Of a stretch of 22,802 bases of DNA, positions 21,833-22,802 are shown piece after piece. The notes beneath the pieces are model-generated. The model worked only from the letters and a program-made list of their open reading frames with translations, did not search any database and was not told where the DNA came from. The stretch comes from JANXQE01 sp035651635 (GTDB taxonomy: Bacteria > Verrucomicrobiota > Verrucomicrobiia > Limisphaerales > UBA8199): the NCBI GenBank assembly GCA_035651635.1, contig DASRFK010000297.1:1-22802 (forward strand), written 5' to 3'. The first letter of the stretch is position 1. Each line of letters starts with the position of its first letter. The translations under genes were made by a program, and so were the position numbers.

Positions 21833-22071
21833 AGGTGCTCACGAATCCAGCGGGAAGACTTCATCGATTTGATTTCACGTTCTCTGCTGACGGCAGAAGA
21901 GGGGGTGGCATGCTGCTCAGACCAGACAAGCTCCCAAGGGCCCTTCTTACGTGTGAATTTCCCCGCTGTTTTGTCGGTTCGGTTGTGATTGGCCAGACGA
22001 ATTTCGAGATCGTCGGTTTGCCCAACATAGAGCTTGCCTGCCGAATTCTCGAGAACGTAAACCCAAAACAT
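21799..22071 (-). CDS. Small GIY-YIG nuclease domain protein
   Basis: 90 residues from ATG 22071 (MFWVYVLENSAGKLYVGQT), preferred over the upstream ATG at 22089 because GGGTGG lies just before it. The variant GIY-YIG motif is VYVLEN...LYVGQT (4-18), the conserved arginine is in LEIRLANHN (about 22-30), and the glutamate/lysine-rich end of the fold is SREREIKSMKSSRWI. Such stand-alone UPF0213-type proteins are putative endonucleases of unclear role; the catalytic Glu sits in SREREIK. The last twelve residues (HLLNGRVPTGRD) and TAA are read from a tRNA-Asn-like copy. It starts 25 bp after the 3' end of the intact tRNA-Asn on the same strand and may be read through from the tRNA promoter. Confidence 0.85.
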   Translation of the reverse strand: MFWVYVLENSAGKLYVGQTDDLEIRLANHNRTDKTAGKFTRKKGPWELVWSEQHATPSSAVSREREIKSMKSSRWIREHLLNGRVPTGRD

Positions 22072-22095
22072 AACCACCCTGCTTCCCAAAAAAAA

Positions 22096-22170
22096 TGGCT
22101 CCAGAGGTAGGGCTCGAACCTACAACCCCACGGTTAACAGCCGCGTGCTCTACCATTGAGCTACTCTGGA
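22096..22170 (-). tRNA. tRNA-Asn (GUU)
   Basis: On the minus strand TCCAGAG (acceptor 5') pairs with CTCTGGA (3'). The D-arm is GCTCAATGGTAGAGC, the anticodon arm GGCTGTTAACC with GUU anticodon reading AAC/AAU, and the T-arm GTAGGTTCGAGCCCTAC. G is the discriminator base and CCA is encoded. About 75 nt including CCA. A run of eight T's follows, a plausible terminator-like end. It is the only intact unit of a four-copy array. Confidence 0.95.
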
Positions 22171-22195
22171 ACCCAAATTGTGCCTAATTTTCAAT

Positions 22196-22242
22196 CGGTT
22201 AATCCCGATTGCATCGGGACTCTACCATTGAGCTACTCTGGA
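22196..22242 (-). pseudogene. tRNA-Asn 5'-half copy with inserted palindrome
   Basis: 22220-22242 is identical over 23 nt to the 5' half of the intact tRNA-Asn (22148-22170). It is followed on the minus strand by TCCCGATGCAATCGGGA (7-bp stem, 22203-22219) in place of CACGCGGCTG, then TTAACCG, where similarity stops. A fragment, not functional as tRNA. Confidence 0.8.
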
Positions 22243-22261
22243 ACTCGGGTTTTGCCGAGTT
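22242..22261. repeat. 7-bp stem-loop between tRNA-like units
   Basis: AACTCGG (22242-22248) pairs with CCGAGTT (22255-22261) over a 6-nt loop, marking the border between the two tRNA-Asn-like fragments. Confidence 0.4.
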
Positions 22262-22263
22262 TC

Positions 22264-22313
22264 CCACCGGTTGGTCCGGGTTCATCGGGACGTCACCATT
22301 GAGCCACTCTTGA
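22264..22313 (-). pseudogene. Diverged tRNA-Asn-like copy
   Basis: 22291-22313 matches the 5' half of tRNA-Asn at 18 of 23 positions. It is joined to a decayed TCCCGATGAACCCGGA (22275-22290 reversed) and CCAACCGGTGG, which echoes TTAACCGTGGGG. The same layout as the other copies, but older. Confidence 0.6.
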
Positions 22314-22431
22314 GCCCAAAGGGATGCGCAATTTACAGGGGGGGGAAATGACCGTCAAACGGATTCTCCCGCGAGTGCTCGAAAAGACTCGAAAAGCTAT
22401 CGAAAATGTCTTGGTGTATAAAAAGCGCCCG

Positions 22432-22802
22432 TCAGGACATGACCAGCGTTCCCACCTTTTCGCCCATGACGACACGTTTAAGGTTGTGCGGCCGGAACAG
22501 GTCAAAAACGATAATCGGCATCTTGTTATCCATGCAGAGCGAGAAAGCTGTCGAGTCCATGACTTTCAATTGGCGTTGGAGCGCCTCAAGGTAAGTAATT
22601 TGCGAGAAACGTTTGGCTTTCGGGTTCTGCTTGGGATCGCTGTCGTAAATGCCGTCCACTTTCGTCGCCTTGAGGATGACCTCCGCCCCGATTTCATTGG
22701 CGCGCAACGCAGCGGCGGTGTCGGTTGAAAAATAAGGGTTGCCCGTGCCACCGCCGAAAATGACAATTCTGCCCTTTTCCAGGTGCCGCACGGCCCGGCG
22801 CC
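22432..22802 (-). CDS. pyrH: UMP kinase, N-terminus beyond window
   Basis: The C-terminal half (about 122 residues) of the hexameric bacterial UMP kinase, which phosphorylates UMP to UDP. Reading in from the window edge gives RAVRHLEKGRIVIFGGGTGNPYFSTD, then the family block VILKATKVDGIYDSDPKQNP, LEALQRQLKVMDSTAFSLC, IVFDLFRPHNLKRVVMGEKVGTLV and the stop. All are standard positions in PyrH (GGGTGNP is the nucleotide-binding loop; KVMD-x-x-A-x is conserved). The start lies outside, so GTG 22791 within the frame is not the true start. The tRNA-Asn array is downstream on the same strand. Confidence 0.95.
   Translation of the reverse strand, partial: RRAVRHLEKGRIVIFGGGTGNPYFSTDTAAALRANEIGAEVILKATKVDGIYDSDPKQNPKAKRFSQITYLEALQRQLKVMDSTAFSLCMDNKMPIIVFDLFRPHNLKRVVMGEKVGTLVMS

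Noticed and set aside
21947..22156. 69-residue minus-strand frame across tRNA-Asn
   Set aside because: It is translation through the tRNA gene and out of frame with the GIY-YIG protein.

Overview
The window looks like chromosomal DNA from a Verrucomicrobiota bacterium, probably of the Pedosphaerales/Limisphaerales type. This is inferred from a DUF6580 membrane protein, a DUF4380 protein with a verrucomicrobial secreted-protein front module, frequent GTG/TTG starts with weak Shine-Dalgarno sites, and palindromic GC-rich intergenic repeats of the kind common in the PVC group. No phage, plasmid, rRNA or CRISPR locus is seen.

Layout. Positions 1-2336 (minus strand) hold a partial GT2 glycosyltransferase, a SAM methyltransferase and a DUF6580 membrane protein. 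Positions 2385-2749 are a tandem array of about 110-bp units rich in hairpins. Positions 2819-4758 (plus) carry an RluA-type pseudouridine synthase and a zinc-dependent dehydrogenase, convergent with a penicillin-acylase-family lipoprotein (4798-7041, minus). Positions 7262-11119 (plus) form an overlapping set: a PAP2-GT39 fusion, an OGG1-like DNA glycosylase and 2-phosphosulfolactate phosphatase (comB). After a repeat-bearing spacer come a phosphoribosyltransferase, MutM/Fpg and a MarR regulator.

The functional centre is 13559-17776 (plus). A perfect TTGAC-N4-GTCAA palindrome of the FNR/DNR type precedes a tightly packed run: cupin, a protein with two DUF2249 domains, a 12-TM NnrS/CcoN-like membrane protein, a MIP18 (DUF59) iron-sulfur assembly factor, another DUF2249 protein with a CCGGH tail, a fourth DUF2249 domain, and a Crp/Fnr regulator whose recognition helix carries the E-x-x-S-R signature that reads TTGAC/TTGAT half-sites. 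I read this as an autoregulated response module, probably for nitric oxide or low oxygen and perhaps for repair or protection of metal centres. No nitrite, NO or N2O reductase is in the window. Next is cysK, preceded by a palindrome overlapping a perfect TATAAT box and followed by a likely terminator, then a secreted DUF4380 protein.

The right end holds a small exported hypothetical protein and an unusual tRNA-Asn neighbourhood. An intact tRNA-Asn(GUU) is surrounded by three degenerate tRNA-Asn-like copies. In each, the segment between the D-arm and the anticodon has been replaced by a TCCCGA...TCGGGA palindrome. A GIY-YIG nuclease gene lies between the intact tRNA and one copy, and its last codons are read from that copy. 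The window ends in the 3' part of pyrH (UMP kinase).
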